DNA from: Algoriphagus chordae
Lineage (GTDB): Bacteria; Bacteroidota; Bacteroidia; Cytophagales; Cyclobacteriaceae
DNA: 64,000 nt
Assembly (NCBI RefSeq): GCF_003254055.1
Contig: NZ_QKZT01000011.1
Coordinates: 62,001 to 126,000 of the forward strand
Direction: 5' to 3'
This document shows positions 52,936-61,217 of the stretch, one piece after another. Numbering within the stretch: the stretch's first letter is position 1; each line of letters begins with the position of its first letter. Both the position numbers and the translations under genes were made by a program. Under the pieces are notes generated by a model. That model was not told where the DNA came from. It did no database searches and was given only the letters and a program-made list of their open reading frames with translations.

Positions 52936-53364
52936 ATGAAGAAGGCCAAACTACTAATTGAACATACCTATGATTTCGAGCTTTTGGGGCTTGTATCGCC
53001 CGTTAAGGACTATAAAATGGCTTGGCTTATCAACCGAGACCTAGAGCTGAACCTAGTCAAATCTGATGATCTTTTGCTGGAATTTATGACCCTTCCAAGC
53101 CTAAAAATCGCACAATATTTCCTTTCTTTACCTCACGGATTTGTTCAACTTTTAAGAAATAAGGCCTTAAATTCAACAAATCAAGTCTCGTATTTGATTC
53201 CAGAATTGAAATCCATGGATTATTTCCTTTTGGTACAAGACGAGACCTTTCAAATAAGTATTAATACCTTTGCCAACCAGCTGGCAAAAAATCGCTACGT
53301 TCAGAATGTGATGAAGCTGGATGTAAGCAAACTTAAATCAAAAGAAAACCTATTAACTTATTAA
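52936..53364 (+). CDS. IPExxxVDY family protein
   Basis: A 142-residue protein with the family motif LIPELKSMDYFLL (I-P-E-x-x-x-(V/M)-D-Y) near residue 90, here with Met in place of Val. The protein is soluble, without signal peptide or membrane segment, with an N-terminal region KLLIEHTYDFELLGLVS. No function is known for the family, which is restricted to Bacteroidota. It lies 7 bp before pyk on the same strand with a good promoter in front, and opposite the acpP-fabF-rnc operon. A link to pyruvate kinase expression or activity is inference from position. Confidence 0.88.
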   Translation: MKKAKLLIEHTYDFELLGLVSPVKDYKMAWLINRDLELNLVKSDDLLLEFMTLPSLKIAQYFLSLPHGFVQLLRNKALNSTNQVSYLIPELKSMDYFLLVQDETFQISINTFANQLAKNRYVQNVMKLDVSKLKSKENLLTY

Positions 53365-53371
53365 CACCCTA

Positions 53372-54796
53372 ATGAGCCATTTTAATAAAACTAAGATTCT
53401 CGCCACCATAGGCCCAGCATCTAATAATTACGAAACAATCAAGAGCTTGGCAGCAGCAGGCGCTAATGTTTTTAGATTGAATTTTTCCCATGGTACTCAT
53501 GAGATCCATGCTGAAGTAGCAAAAATCATCAGACAAATAAATAAGGATGAAGGACTGAATCTTGGGATTCTCCAGGATCTTCAAGGCCCTAAAATCCGTG
53601 TGGGTGAAGTAGAAAATAATGGAGTAGAGATCAAGCCTGGTGAAGTAATTACAATTACTAACGATCCTGTAGTTGGAAAAAGTCATTTGGTAAGTACTGT
53701 ATATCAGAACCTTCCAAACGATGTGCAAACAGGTGATCGTATCTTGATTGACGATGGTAATCTAGAAGTAAGGGTGAATGATACGGATGGCAAAAATGTC
53801 AATTGTACCGTTATTCACGGTGGTATTTTGAAATCCAGAAAAGGAATCAACCTTCCTAATACCAAAGTATCTGCGCCTTCTCTGACGGAGAAAGATATTG
53901 AAGATTTAGCTTTTGGCTTGGAGCAGGAAGTAGATTGGATCGCATTATCTTTCGTACGTTCGGCTGAAGATATCATTGACCTTAGAGAAAGAATCGAGGC
54001 AAAAGGCAAGGTTTGTAAGATCGTTGCCAAAATAGAAAAGCCTGAAGCGCTTGACAATATTGATGCGATCATCGAAGCTACAGATGCTATCATGGTAGCT
54101 CGTGGTGACTTGGGAGTGGAAGTTCCAATGGAAATTGTTCCGCTTTGGCAAAAAAGAATTGTTGAGAAATGTAAGCTCGCTTGTAAGCCAGTGATCATCG
54201 CTACTCAGATGATGGAGAGTATGATCGTAAATCCTCGCCCTACTCGTGCGGAGACCAATGACGTGGCAAATGCTGTGCTTGATGGAGCTGATGCTGTAAT
54301 GCTTTCTGCTGAAACAGCTTCAGGTAAATACCCTGTCAATGCGGTGAAAGCAATGAGTAGTATCATTAGCTATTTGGAAGAAAATGCGGATATCTATCAT
54401 AACCTCTACAAAATCCCTGAGGATGACGATACATTCTTGAGCAACAACTTGATCTTGATGGCTTCTAGACTTTCTAGAAATGTGAAGGCAACAGCGATAG
54501 TGGGTATTACTTCTTCAGGTTTTACTGGATTTAGAATTGCCTCACACCGTCCGTCTGCAAGTATTTTTGTGTTCACCAGAAACAAGCCTTTGATTACTCA
54601 AATGAGCTTAGTTTGGGGCGTTAGAGCATATTTCTATGAGAATCAGGTGTCTACTGATGCTACTTTCAATGATATTGAAAATACGCTGAAGGAAGATGAT
54701 CATGTGAATTCTGGTGACATTATTGTCAACACAGGTAGCATGCCGCTGAAATCAAATGGCAGAACTAATATGCTTAAGGTTCATATCGTAGGATAA
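53372..54796 (+). CDS. pyk: Pyruvate kinase
   Basis: A 474-residue enzyme. MSHFNKTKILATIGPASNNYETIKSL starts the barrel, and FRLNFSHGTHEIH, LQDLQGPKIRVG, AKIEKPEAL, MVARGDLGVEVP and ATQMMESMI are the canonical active-site segments with the PEP- and metal-binding Lys/Glu/Asp. It converts phosphoenolpyruvate and ADP to pyruvate and ATP. A small B domain (about residues 70-170) and a C-terminal regulatory domain (about 345-474) are present. It is the second gene of the operon. Confidence 0.97.
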   Translation: MSHFNKTKILATIGPASNNYETIKSLAAAGANVFRLNFSHGTHEIHAEVAKIIRQINKDEGLNLGILQDLQGPKIRVGEVENNGVEIKPGEVITITNDPVVGKSHLVSTVYQNLPNDVQTGDRILIDDGNLEVRVNDTDGKNVNCTVIHGGILKSRKGINLPNTKVSAPSLTEKDIEDLAFGLEQEVDWIALSFVRSAEDIIDLRERIEAKGKVCKIVAKIEKPEALDNIDAIIEATDAIMVARGDLGVEVPMEIVPLWQKRIVEKCKLACKPVIIATQMMESMIVNPRPTRAETNDVANAVLDGADAVMLSAETASGKYPVNAVKAMSSIISYLEENADIYHNLYKIPEDDDTFLSNNLILMASRLSRNVKATAIVGITSSGFTGFRIASHRPSASIFVFTRNKPLITQMSLVWGVRAYFYENQVSTDATFNDIENTLKEDDHVNSGDIIVNTGSMPLKSNGRTNMLKVHIVG

Positions 54797-54817
54797 GCCT
54801 TTAAAGAATTCATATAG

Positions 54818-54850
54818 AGAGTCCTAGAGCAATCTGGGACTCTTTTTTTA
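54818..54850 (+). terminator. Terminator after pyk
   Basis: An 11-bp stem AGAGTCCTAGA / TCTGGGACTCT (54818-54828 and 54833-54843, one G-U pair) has a GCAA loop and is followed by a T7 run. Confidence 0.88.
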
Positions 54851-54918
54851 TGGATTGATTGGTCTTCAGGGTTATTACAATTAAACTGACCACTGCGACT
54901 GTTCCCTGAAAACTAAAT

Positions 54919-56499
54919 CTAATCCCCTTTTCCAAAAATCTCCTCCGGACCTCTGGGAGCGACCATTATCACTTTTTCTTTTTCTACCATTACTGAACCC
55001 GCTGCGGAGCCCTTTACTTTTCTCACATATTTTGCCTCAGTGTGGATCACCGGAGCCAAGGATTCATTTTTATTCTTGGAGTAAAAGGCTGCGAGTGAAG
55101 CGGCAGTCTCCAAGACCGATGCTGGGATGCTTTTAAGCCCCGAAGTCTTGATGAGCACATGTGATCCAGGAACCATTCGTGCGTGCAGCCAGATGTCGTC
55201 TTTCTTAGTGTAGCCACGAAGCATCTCATCGTTTGCCTGGGAGGACTTGCCAACCCAGATCGGGAAGCCTTCGAATTCAAAGGTTTTGAAAGGTAAGATC
55301 ACTGCATCTTTCTGTAGTGCTTTATCTTCCCCATGAGATTTCTTGAAGGATTTCAAACCTCTGAAATCATCTATACTATTGAGTTCTTCAATTTTGGATT
55401 CTAGTATAACTGTCTGATTGATTTTTGCCTCAATAGTCTTTTCTAATTGATCCCATTCCAACTTCCGGTTCTTACTTTTTCGGTAAAGTGTAGCAGCATG
55501 ATCCTGTGGTTTTTGGTTTGGCTTGAGTTGGACTTGGATGTTTTCTCCAGTGTAAAAATTCATCAATTCAGCTGCTAGATTTCCCGCTTGAAATTCATGA
55601 AGATTTGCCATGATCACATCAGCAAGTTGTGAAGGAGGGGGTGAATTTCTGAGTTCTTCCAGTTTTTGAGTGGACTTCTCAATGTATGAATAGGTACGCT
55701 TGAGTTGCTCCTGATATTTCTTGAGTAAGGTGTTTTTATCTTTTTCAAAATTCCCCCGTACCAAAGCCAGATAAAATAGCTCATTGATGGCCTGAAGAGG
55801 GTTGGAGTAAGTTTTGACAGGATTTGTTTCAGGCAAGAGGCTGAGATGAATTTCTCCATTCTTTTCAATTAGCGAAAAGAGCGGGGTTTCCAGCATGTCT
55901 AGCAATTCCTGCATAAGCTCCCACTTGGATTGGATGTCTGCTTCAGGATAGCCATGTGCTTTAAGCCAGTTTCTAGGAATAGCCCCTAAGGTCGGAAGGA
56001 ATTTGGAGGCATTTCCCTCAAGTTCCTCGAAGCTTTCCCAACTCAAATCGTAGCTTTTGTACAGTGAGTGCCAGTCCAAATCACGGTCCTCAGCAATGCT
56101 ATTTCGGAACAGTTTGATAGGCGTCTCAGTGTCTTGTTCATAGAGTAGAACATTGCTTCTTTTTGCATGAAGTTTGAATAAGAGGATTTTACCAGATGTG
56201 AGACTGAAGTAAAATGCTCGTTCAAAACTTAAGACTTTACAGCTGACGATCTCTTCCCCAATCAGCTCTTTGAATAGGTCAATACTATTTCGTTTGGCTC
56301 GTTGGAAAACCTGAGGAAAGGAAAGATAAATCTGAGGCGGAAGAAAATGTGCTCGGATAAACCGCGATTCCACAGCATCCTCGGTCTCTATGACCAACTC
56401 ATCCTTATTCTGGGAAAAACAGGCAGTTATTTTTTTACCGAGAAAAGCTTTTTCTAACTCGGGACAGAGGTATTGTAGGAAGTGATAATTAAGATGCAT
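54919..56499 (-). CDS. NFACT-family protein (RqcH-like ribosome rescue factor)
   Basis: A 526-residue protein with an N-terminal NFACT-N domain (about 1-230; SFERAFYF at 91-98), a central coiled coil (about 245-395, with charged LKRTYSYIEKSTQKLEEL) and a C-terminal NFACT-R domain (KKDDIWLHARMVPGSHVLIKT). RqcH and its relatives bind 50S subunits with stalled peptidyl-tRNA and recruit Ala-tRNA for alanine tailing. The Asp-Arg pair known to be important in B. subtilis RqcH reads Glu93-Arg94 here; whether that changes activity is unknown. It is last in a minus-strand operon, sharing one base with the MBL hydrolase gene. Confidence 0.87.
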   Translation of the reverse strand: MHLNYHFLQYLCPELEKAFLGKKITACFSQNKDELVIETEDAVESRFIRAHFLPPQIYLSFPQVFQRAKRNSIDLFKELIGEEIVSCKVLSFERAFYFSLTSGKILLFKLHAKRSNVLLYEQDTETPIKLFRNSIAEDRDLDWHSLYKSYDLSWESFEELEGNASKFLPTLGAIPRNWLKAHGYPEADIQSKWELMQELLDMLETPLFSLIEKNGEIHLSLLPETNPVKTYSNPLQAINELFYLALVRGNFEKDKNTLLKKYQEQLKRTYSYIEKSTQKLEELRNSPPPSQLADVIMANLHEFQAGNLAAELMNFYTGENIQVQLKPNQKPQDHAATLYRKSKNRKLEWDQLEKTIEAKINQTVILESKIEELNSIDDFRGLKSFKKSHGEDKALQKDAVILPFKTFEFEGFPIWVGKSSQANDEMLRGYTKKDDIWLHARMVPGSHVLIKTSGLKSIPASVLETAASLAAFYSKNKNESLAPVIHTEAKYVRKVKGSAAGSVMVEKEKVIMVAPRGPEEIFGKGD

Positions 56500-57263
56500 T
56501 AGTCCAAAGTTAGCTGAAGCCCGTCGTAGGCCAAAGCTATTCCTTCAGGCAATTCCCGATCGATGCTGTCTTGAAGACCCAATCGGTGAGAAATATGAGT
56601 GAAATACGTTTCTTTTGCCCCTATCTTTTTAGCCATTGCTACTGCTTCATCTAGGGTAAAATGCGAAATATGAGGCTTCTTTTGCAGCGCATTTAATACC
56701 AAAACTTCCGTTCCTTCGATTAGTTTCAGGGATTCTTCAGAGATATAATTGGCATCCGTGATATAAGTGAAATCTCCGATTCGGAAACCTAAAATTGGAA
56801 GTTTGTAGTGCATTACAGGAATAGGTGTGATGGTGATTCCTTCTATTACAAACTGATTTTCATCGATTTCGATGGTCTCCACCATAGGAACTCCAGGGTA
56901 TCTTTTTCCTGTGAAAATGTAAGAGAATTCACGCTTAATCTGCTCTATGACCTGATATTTTCCGAAAACAGGCATGTCTTTTTGTTGCATGAAATTGAAC
57001 GGACGGATATCATCCAGTCCAGCAGTATGATCCTTGTGTTCGTGTGTAAAAAGTACCGCATCCAGGCTACTGATACCGGCTCTTAGGATTTGACTGCGGA
57101 AATCTGGTCCTGTGTCAATGACCAAGCTGAGTTTACCGATTTGAATATGAACCGAGGATCTAAATCGCTTGTCCCGGAAATCTAAGGACTTGCAAACTGA
57201 ACAAGTGCAGCCGATCACGGGAACGCCTTGAGAGGTGCCTGTTCCTAAAAAAGTTACTTTCAA
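56499..57263 (-). CDS. MBL-fold metallohydrolase (PhnP-like)
   Basis: A 254-residue metallo-beta-lactamase-fold protein. MKVTFLGTGTSQGVP starts the fold, followed by a Cys pair CTCSVC that can bind a structural zinc. The metal site is FTHEHKDHTAGLDDIRP (HxHxDH) with further ligands His in PVMHYKLPI, Asp in YITDANY and His in YFTHISH. PhnP relatives are cyclic-phosphate phosphodiesterases. The substrate here is unknown. It overlaps its upstream neighbour by 4 bp and shares one base with the RqcH-like gene. Confidence 0.88.
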   Translation of the reverse strand: MKVTFLGTGTSQGVPVIGCTCSVCKSLDFRDKRFRSSVHIQIGKLSLVIDTGPDFRSQILRAGISSLDAVLFTHEHKDHTAGLDDIRPFNFMQQKDMPVFGKYQVIEQIKREFSYIFTGKRYPGVPMVETIEIDENQFVIEGITITPIPVMHYKLPILGFRIGDFTYITDANYISEESLKLIEGTEVLVLNALQKKPHISHFTLDEAVAMAKKIGAKETYFTHISHRLGLQDSIDRELPEGIALAYDGLQLTLD

Positions 57264-57538
57264 AATTTTAACTGGGTTTGCCTCAACTCGGTGAGGAAGT
57301 CATGATTTGCTTTGTCCTTGAAATCTGCGGGATCAAGATTCAACTCAATCAGAATATCTATGAGCGCGTTGATTTTGCCTTCCAAGGGGAAATATTTATT
57401 AACGATGACGATTTTGGCATCATTCAAAACACAATAGCCAGATTTGAAATTACCCTTTTCATAGCGCAACATGTATTCTGATGAGGCGAATAGATTTTCG
57501 AGTTTGTCCAAAAAGTGCTTGGTGTGTTTTATGGCCAT
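57260..57538 (-). CDS. Conserved hypothetical protein in the receiver-RqcH operon
   Basis: I do not recognise a named family for this 92-residue protein. It has an N-terminal helix KHTKHFLDKLENLFASSEY, then a hydrophobic strand pair (SGYCVLNDAKIVIVNKYF) and an acidic C-terminal helix. It has no signal peptide. It is 1 bp after the CheY-like gene and overlaps the MBL hydrolase by 4 bp, so it is translated as part of the same operon. Similar short proteins are widespread in Bacteroidota (from memory). Confidence 0.78.
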   Translation of the reverse strand: MAIKHTKHFLDKLENLFASSEYMLRYEKGNFKSGYCVLNDAKIVIVNKYFPLEGKINALIDILIELNLDPADFKDKANHDFLTELRQTQLKF

Positions 57539-57539
57539 T

Positions 57540-57917
57540 TTAGCTGAGGAATTTCTTTACCGTTGCGAGTAATTTATCATAATCCAGAGGTTTCTGGATA
57601 AAATCATCAAAACCTATTCTTCTGAATTCATCCATTGTCAGGTTGTTCATGTTACCCGAAATAGCGATGATAGGAAGTTTTGACTTGATCGGGTCATCCA
57701 GACTTCTAATCATTTTGGTGCAAGTAGAGCCATCCAACACTGGCATATTGAGATCCATTAGAATTAGGTCAAATTCTTCTTTTTCCAGCATTTCTAATAC
57801 TTGTTTGCCATTACGGGCAGCCTTCATCTGATAGTTTTCAAACGAGAGGATACTTTTGGTCAGGTTGATGATGACAGAACTGTCTTCACCGACCAGGATT
57901 TTTTTGGTGTTACTCAT
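57540..57917 (-). CDS. CheY-like single-domain response regulator
   Basis: A 125-residue receiver. The acidic pair E11/D12 in LVGEDSS, phosphoacceptor D55 in LILMDLNMPVLDG, a Ser in IIAISGNM and the Lys in FIQKPLDYDK complete the phospho-relay pocket, so it should be phosphorylatable. It has no output domain. It overlaps the upstream receiver-Hpt gene by 4 bp (ATGA). The Hpt domain of that neighbour is the obvious phosphodonor candidate. No histidine kinase gene is in the window. Confidence 0.9.
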   Translation of the reverse strand: MSNTKKILVGEDSSVIINLTKSILSFENYQMKAARNGKQVLEMLEKEEFDLILMDLNMPVLDGSTCTKMIRSLDDPIKSKLPIIAISGNMNNLTMDEFRRIGFDDFIQKPLDYDKLLATVKKFLS

Positions 57918-58654
57918 GGGTTAAAAGTAGTTTCTTCTTGGAGATATTTCTCAAATAGTTCACGCTCATTTTTAAGTTTTTTTACAGCTATTTCCAAAGA
58001 ATTCCATTCCTGAGACCTTGCCAATAGATCCGCAGCAGATGACAAGTTGTAAATTTCATTTACTCCCAAGGAGCCAGAGTTACCTTTCATAGTGTGCAGT
58101 TGTTCGATCAAAATTTGTTGATCTTTTTCCGTAAATGCCTCATCTATTTTATTGATTAATTGATCAAATTCTTCCAAGAAATCAGTGTAGATAGACTTTA
58201 TGTTTTCTAAGGAATTGTATTTCATTAATTGCTGAAATACATCTTGGTCTAAGATAAGGCTTTCTTTTTCAGTAGTTTCTGGTTCTTCTCTTGGGTTGAG
58301 TGTAGAAGAGATTACTTCTAAGAATTCTTTGGGTAGGATAGGCTTGGAGATAAATCCATCAAATCCCATTTCTAAATAACTTTTGCAAGTAGCATCTGCT
58401 GAATAGGTAGAAACAGCGATGATTGGGCATTGGAATATTGACTGTCTCCATATTATTTTTGCAGCAGTAATACCGTCCATATTAGGCATTTGAATAGCCA
58501 TAAGGATCAAATCAAACTTATCTTTCGATGCCTTTTCCACCGCTTCCACTCCATTTTTCACGGATTCGAAACTGTATAGCTGGCCGATTAGATTTTCGAA
58601 TAACGTCCGGTTTAAGTCATTATTCTCGACAATCAAGACCTTTTTGCTTTTCAT
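57914..58654 (-). CDS. Degenerate receiver fused to an Hpt domain
   Basis: A 246-residue protein with an N-terminal receiver domain (residues 1-120) and a C-terminal histidine phosphotransfer domain (about 145-240). The Hpt site is H187 in EQLHTMKGNSGSLG. The receiver is degenerate: the phosphoacceptor Asp is replaced by Ala53 (LILMAIQMP), and the first acidic-pocket Asp by Asn11 (VENND where VEDND is expected). The Lys of FISKP and the Ser/Thr region are kept. It should therefore not accept phosphate on its receiver, but the Hpt may. It overlaps the CheY-like gene by 4 bp and opens the operon ending in the RqcH-like gene. Confidence 0.9.
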   Translation of the reverse strand: MKSKKVLIVENNDLNRTLFENLIGQLYSFESVKNGVEAVEKASKDKFDLILMAIQMPNMDGITAAKIIWRQSIFQCPIIAVSTYSADATCKSYLEMGFDGFISKPILPKEFLEVISSTLNPREEPETTEKESLILDQDVFQQLMKYNSLENIKSIYTDFLEEFDQLINKIDEAFTEKDQQILIEQLHTMKGNSGSLGVNEIYNLSSAADLLARSQEWNSLEIAVKKLKNERELFEKYLQEETTFNP

Positions 58655-58692
58655 TACTTTACTTTGGACTTTCAGCTAACTAATAACTCATT

Positions 58693-59601
58693 TTGTCAAA
58701 CCGATCCTATTTAATCCTGGTGGTAGGCCCCACGGCAGTCGGCAAGACCGATTTGTGTCTAAATTTAGCCAAAAATTTCAAGACTGAAATTGTGTCCTGT
58801 GACAGCAGACAGTTTTATCGTGAGATGAATATCGGTACTGCTAAGCCCAGTTCAGATGAATTAAAGCAGGTGCCTCATCATTTTATCAACAGTCTGTCTA
58901 TTGACGAGGCGTATGATGTTCGCAAGTTTGAGCGAGAAGCAATGACTTTGCTGGATGAATTATTTGAACAACATCAACTGGTGATCATGACTGGTGGATC
59001 TGGCTTGTTTGCGGATGCAATTGTAAATGGCCTCGATGAAATGCCAGAAGTTAAGCCAGAGATTCGAGCGACGATCATCCAAGAATATGAGCAAAAAGGC
59101 TTAGCTTTTTTGCAGCAGGAAATTGCCGAAAATGATCCGGAGTATTTCGAAAAAGTAGATCAAAAGAATCCGCAGCGATTGATGCGAGCCTTGGAAATCT
59201 GGAGAGGGACGGGTAAGAAATTCAGTTCGTTTCGTGTGAAATCAAAAACAGAAAGAGCCTTTGAAGTGATCAAAATAGGTTTGGAACGAGATCGTGCGGA
59301 ATTGTATGCTCGGATTGATTTAAGGATGGATCAGATGATTGGAGCGGGCTTGTTTGAAGAAGCAAAATCACTCTTTGAAAAGCGAGATCTGAATGCATTA
59401 CAGACGGTGGGTTACTCTGAAATCTTCGGCTTTCTCGATGGTGATTATGATAAGGAAGAAGCGGTACGTTTACTTAAGAGAAATTCCAGACGTTATGCAA
59501 AGCGACAGATGACTTGGTTCAAAAAAGATGAATCAATCAAATGGTTTGCACCAGAAGATCAGCAGGAAATTTTAGAATACATAAAAAGTCAAATCACCTG
59601 A
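58693..59601 (+). CDS. miaA: tRNA dimethylallyltransferase
   Basis: A 302-residue enzyme using a TTG start at 58693. The P-loop GPTAVGKTDL (residues 12-21), SCDSRQFYREMNIGTAKP, HHFINSL, and the DMPEVKPEIRATI-type insertion domain match MiaA. It adds an isopentenyl group to N6 of A37 in tRNAs that read UNN codons. No ATG lies upstream in frame at a better position. It is divergent from the receiver-Hpt gene, 38 bp away, and its stop overlaps the convergent small membrane gene by 13 bp. Confidence 0.94.
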   Translation: MSNRSYLILVVGPTAVGKTDLCLNLAKNFKTEIVSCDSRQFYREMNIGTAKPSSDELKQVPHHFINSLSIDEAYDVRKFEREAMTLLDELFEQHQLVIMTGGSGLFADAIVNGLDEMPEVKPEIRATIIQEYEQKGLAFLQQEIAENDPEYFEKVDQKNPQRLMRALEIWRGTGKKFSSFRVKSKTERAFEVIKIGLERDRAELYARIDLRMDQMIGAGLFEEAKSLFEKRDLNALQTVGYSEIFGFLDGDYDKEEAVRLLKRNSRRYAKRQMTWFKKDESIKWFAPEDQQEILEYIKSQIT

Positions 59602-59924
59602 AAACTGGCGATAGTCCCCACCCAATTGTAAGGTGCTTTTTTTAGAAGTTCATTGTATTGAATACGATTGACTTTCATCTCACGAATGATTTCAAGCGCT
59701 TTTTCAGCGATGCTTTTTTCAATTTTCTTTTCCTTAAGTGCGGCGATTAGTAGATCTGGATCAGAAGAATCTTCTACCAAAATCCCAAGTGCTGGGTTTA
59801 AGGAATTAAGCTTATATAGTAACTCTTTTTGCTTATTGAGTTTGCTTTGTAAAACGTTTTTCACGGTAAAGAAAAACAGGAGGGCTCCGCCTCCCAGCAT
59901 GATAAATAGTGGTATAAAACCCAT
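59589..59924 (-). CDS. Small membrane-anchored hypothetical protein
   Basis: A 111-residue protein with one N-terminal membrane segment (PLFIMLGGGALLFFFTV, residues 4-20). A charged helical cytoplasmic part with NKQKELLYKLNSLNP follows. I know no family. It follows pfkA closely (1 bp) and is probably co-transcribed with it. Its C-terminus overlaps miaA by 13 bp. The single membrane anchor plus helix resembles many small Bacteroidota envelope proteins. The function is unknown. Confidence 0.75.
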   Translation of the reverse strand: MGFIPLFIMLGGGALLFFFTVKNVLQSKLNKQKELLYKLNSLNPALGILVEDSSDPDLLIAALKEKKIEKSIAEKALEIIREMKVNRIQYNELLKKAPYNWVGTIASFQVI

Positions 59925-59925
59925 C

Positions 59926-60900
59926 TTATATACTCAAGATTTTCATTAATTTAAGATGATCTTCGATCAGCGATTTTGTCTTGCCTATGCAGTCTGCAAA
60001 AGGAGTGAATACCACTTCTTGATTGACTACTCCAGCCATATGAAACTGATGACCAGCTAATAAACCTTCCACAGCTGACATTCCGCAACGGCTAGCTAAA
60101 ACTCGGTCCCTAGCCGTAGGGTTTCCTCCTCGCTGAATATGACCAAGCGTAGTTACTTTGAAGTCCTTGGTAGGATCATTCAACTTCTGTTTCACTTTTT
60201 CCATGACGGTCTGAGCATTACCGGCATCATCACCTTCTGCTACAACTATGATACTGGAAGATTTGGATTTTCTCAGATTCTTCAAAGACTTGACGACATG
60301 ATCTAAGTCGGTTTTGCTCTCTGGAACCATCACAAATTCGGCACCTCCGCCAATTCCAGATTCTACAGCGATGAATCCAGCATCTCTACCCATTACCTCG
60401 ATAAAGAAAATTCTATCGTGAGCAGCTGCAGTATCACGGATTTTGTCAATTGCTTCCAAAGCAGTATTTACTGCCGTGTCAAAACCAATGGTATAATCAG
60501 TACCATAAAGGTCATTGTCAATTGTTCCTGGACAACCAATGGTAGGTATTCCATATTCTTCAAAAAACACTTTGGCACCAGTGAAAGTCCCGTCTCCACC
60601 TATTGCCACCAAGCCTTCTATGCCAAGAGCAGTAAGATTGTCATAGGCCTTCTTTCTACCCTCAGGAGTTTTGAATTCCATAGATCGGGCAGACTTAAGA
60701 ACAGTTCCACCACGCTGCACGATATTACTTACAGAGTGAGATTGAAGTCGCTTGATCTCTCCATCGATCATTCCTTCATATCCGCGATATATTCCATATA
60801 CTTCCAGTTCCTTGAAAATGGCAGTACGAACGACCGCTCTCACGCAAGCGTTCATGCCAGGGCTATCCCCTCCAGAAGTAAAAACAGCTATTTTTTTCAT
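59926..60900 (-). CDS. pfkA: ATP-dependent 6-phosphofructokinase
   Basis: From the ATG at 60900 (MKKIAVFTSGG) the protein is 324 residues. A longer frame from 60921 adds seven unconserved residues. Motifs are TSGGDSPGMNA, the AIGGDGTFTGA nucleotide loop (with Gly after the Asp, as in ATP-using rather than PPi-using enzymes), CPGTIDNDL, catalytic IDND/GFDTA and GRDAGF. It phosphorylates fructose-6-phosphate in glycolysis. The 5' region holds a copy of a duplicated element 6 bp before the start. The small membrane gene follows 1 bp downstream. Confidence 0.95.
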   Translation of the reverse strand: MKKIAVFTSGGDSPGMNACVRAVVRTAIFKELEVYGIYRGYEGMIDGEIKRLQSHSVSNIVQRGGTVLKSARSMEFKTPEGRKKAYDNLTALGIEGLVAIGGDGTFTGAKVFFEEYGIPTIGCPGTIDNDLYGTDYTIGFDTAVNTALEAIDKIRDTAAAHDRIFFIEVMGRDAGFIAVESGIGGGAEFVMVPESKTDLDHVVKSLKNLRKSKSSSIIVVAEGDDAGNAQTVMEKVKQKLNDPTKDFKVTTLGHIQRGGNPTARDRVLASRCGMSAVEGLLAGHQFHMAGVVNQEVVFTPFADCIGKTKSLIEDHLKLMKILSI

Positions 60901-60906
60901 AGGTCT

Positions 60907-61025
60907 ATAATTGTTTTTCAATTGTCAAATGGAATCTCGCATGGTTATTACCTCGATAAGTATCCAGGCATCCCACAGCTTGACAATTAAGTCATGCTTG
61001 TCTGCCTCAGGCAGGCTCGATTTCA
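60907..61025. repeat. Duplicated intergenic element, copy 1 (with palindromic insertion)
   Basis: This copy shares ATAATTGTTTTTCA, ATGGAATCTCGCAT and CATGCT...GCTCGATTTCA segments with copy 2 at 61086-61169. It carries an internal inverted repeat AATTGTCAA (60920-60928) / TTGACAATT (60980-60988). A 13-bp palindrome CTGCCTCAGGCAG (61002-61014) interrupts the tail that is contiguous in copy 2. Confidence 0.6.
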
Positions 61026-61085
61026 TTGCTCATAGGTTTAAGATTCCAAAAATAGCGATTAAAGAAAGAATGCTTTCATATGTTT

Positions 61086-61169
61086 ATAATAGTTTTTCAG
61101 CGATCATATGGAATCTCGCATTCATTATGATTATTCCTAAGTTTGACTTTTGAGCCATGCTCGATTTCA
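61086..61169. repeat. Duplicated intergenic element, copy 2
   Basis: Starts ATAATAGTTTTTCA, then ATGGAATCTCGCAT and a tail GAGCCATGCTCGATTTCA matching copy 1 without the palindromic insertion. It lies in the 352-bp gap between pfkA and the aldo/keto reductase, in which I see no gene. Confidence 0.6.
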
Positions 61170-61217
61170 GTTTCTGAAATTATTAAACTCTTAATAAAGA
61201 TAGATTTTGAAAAGCGC

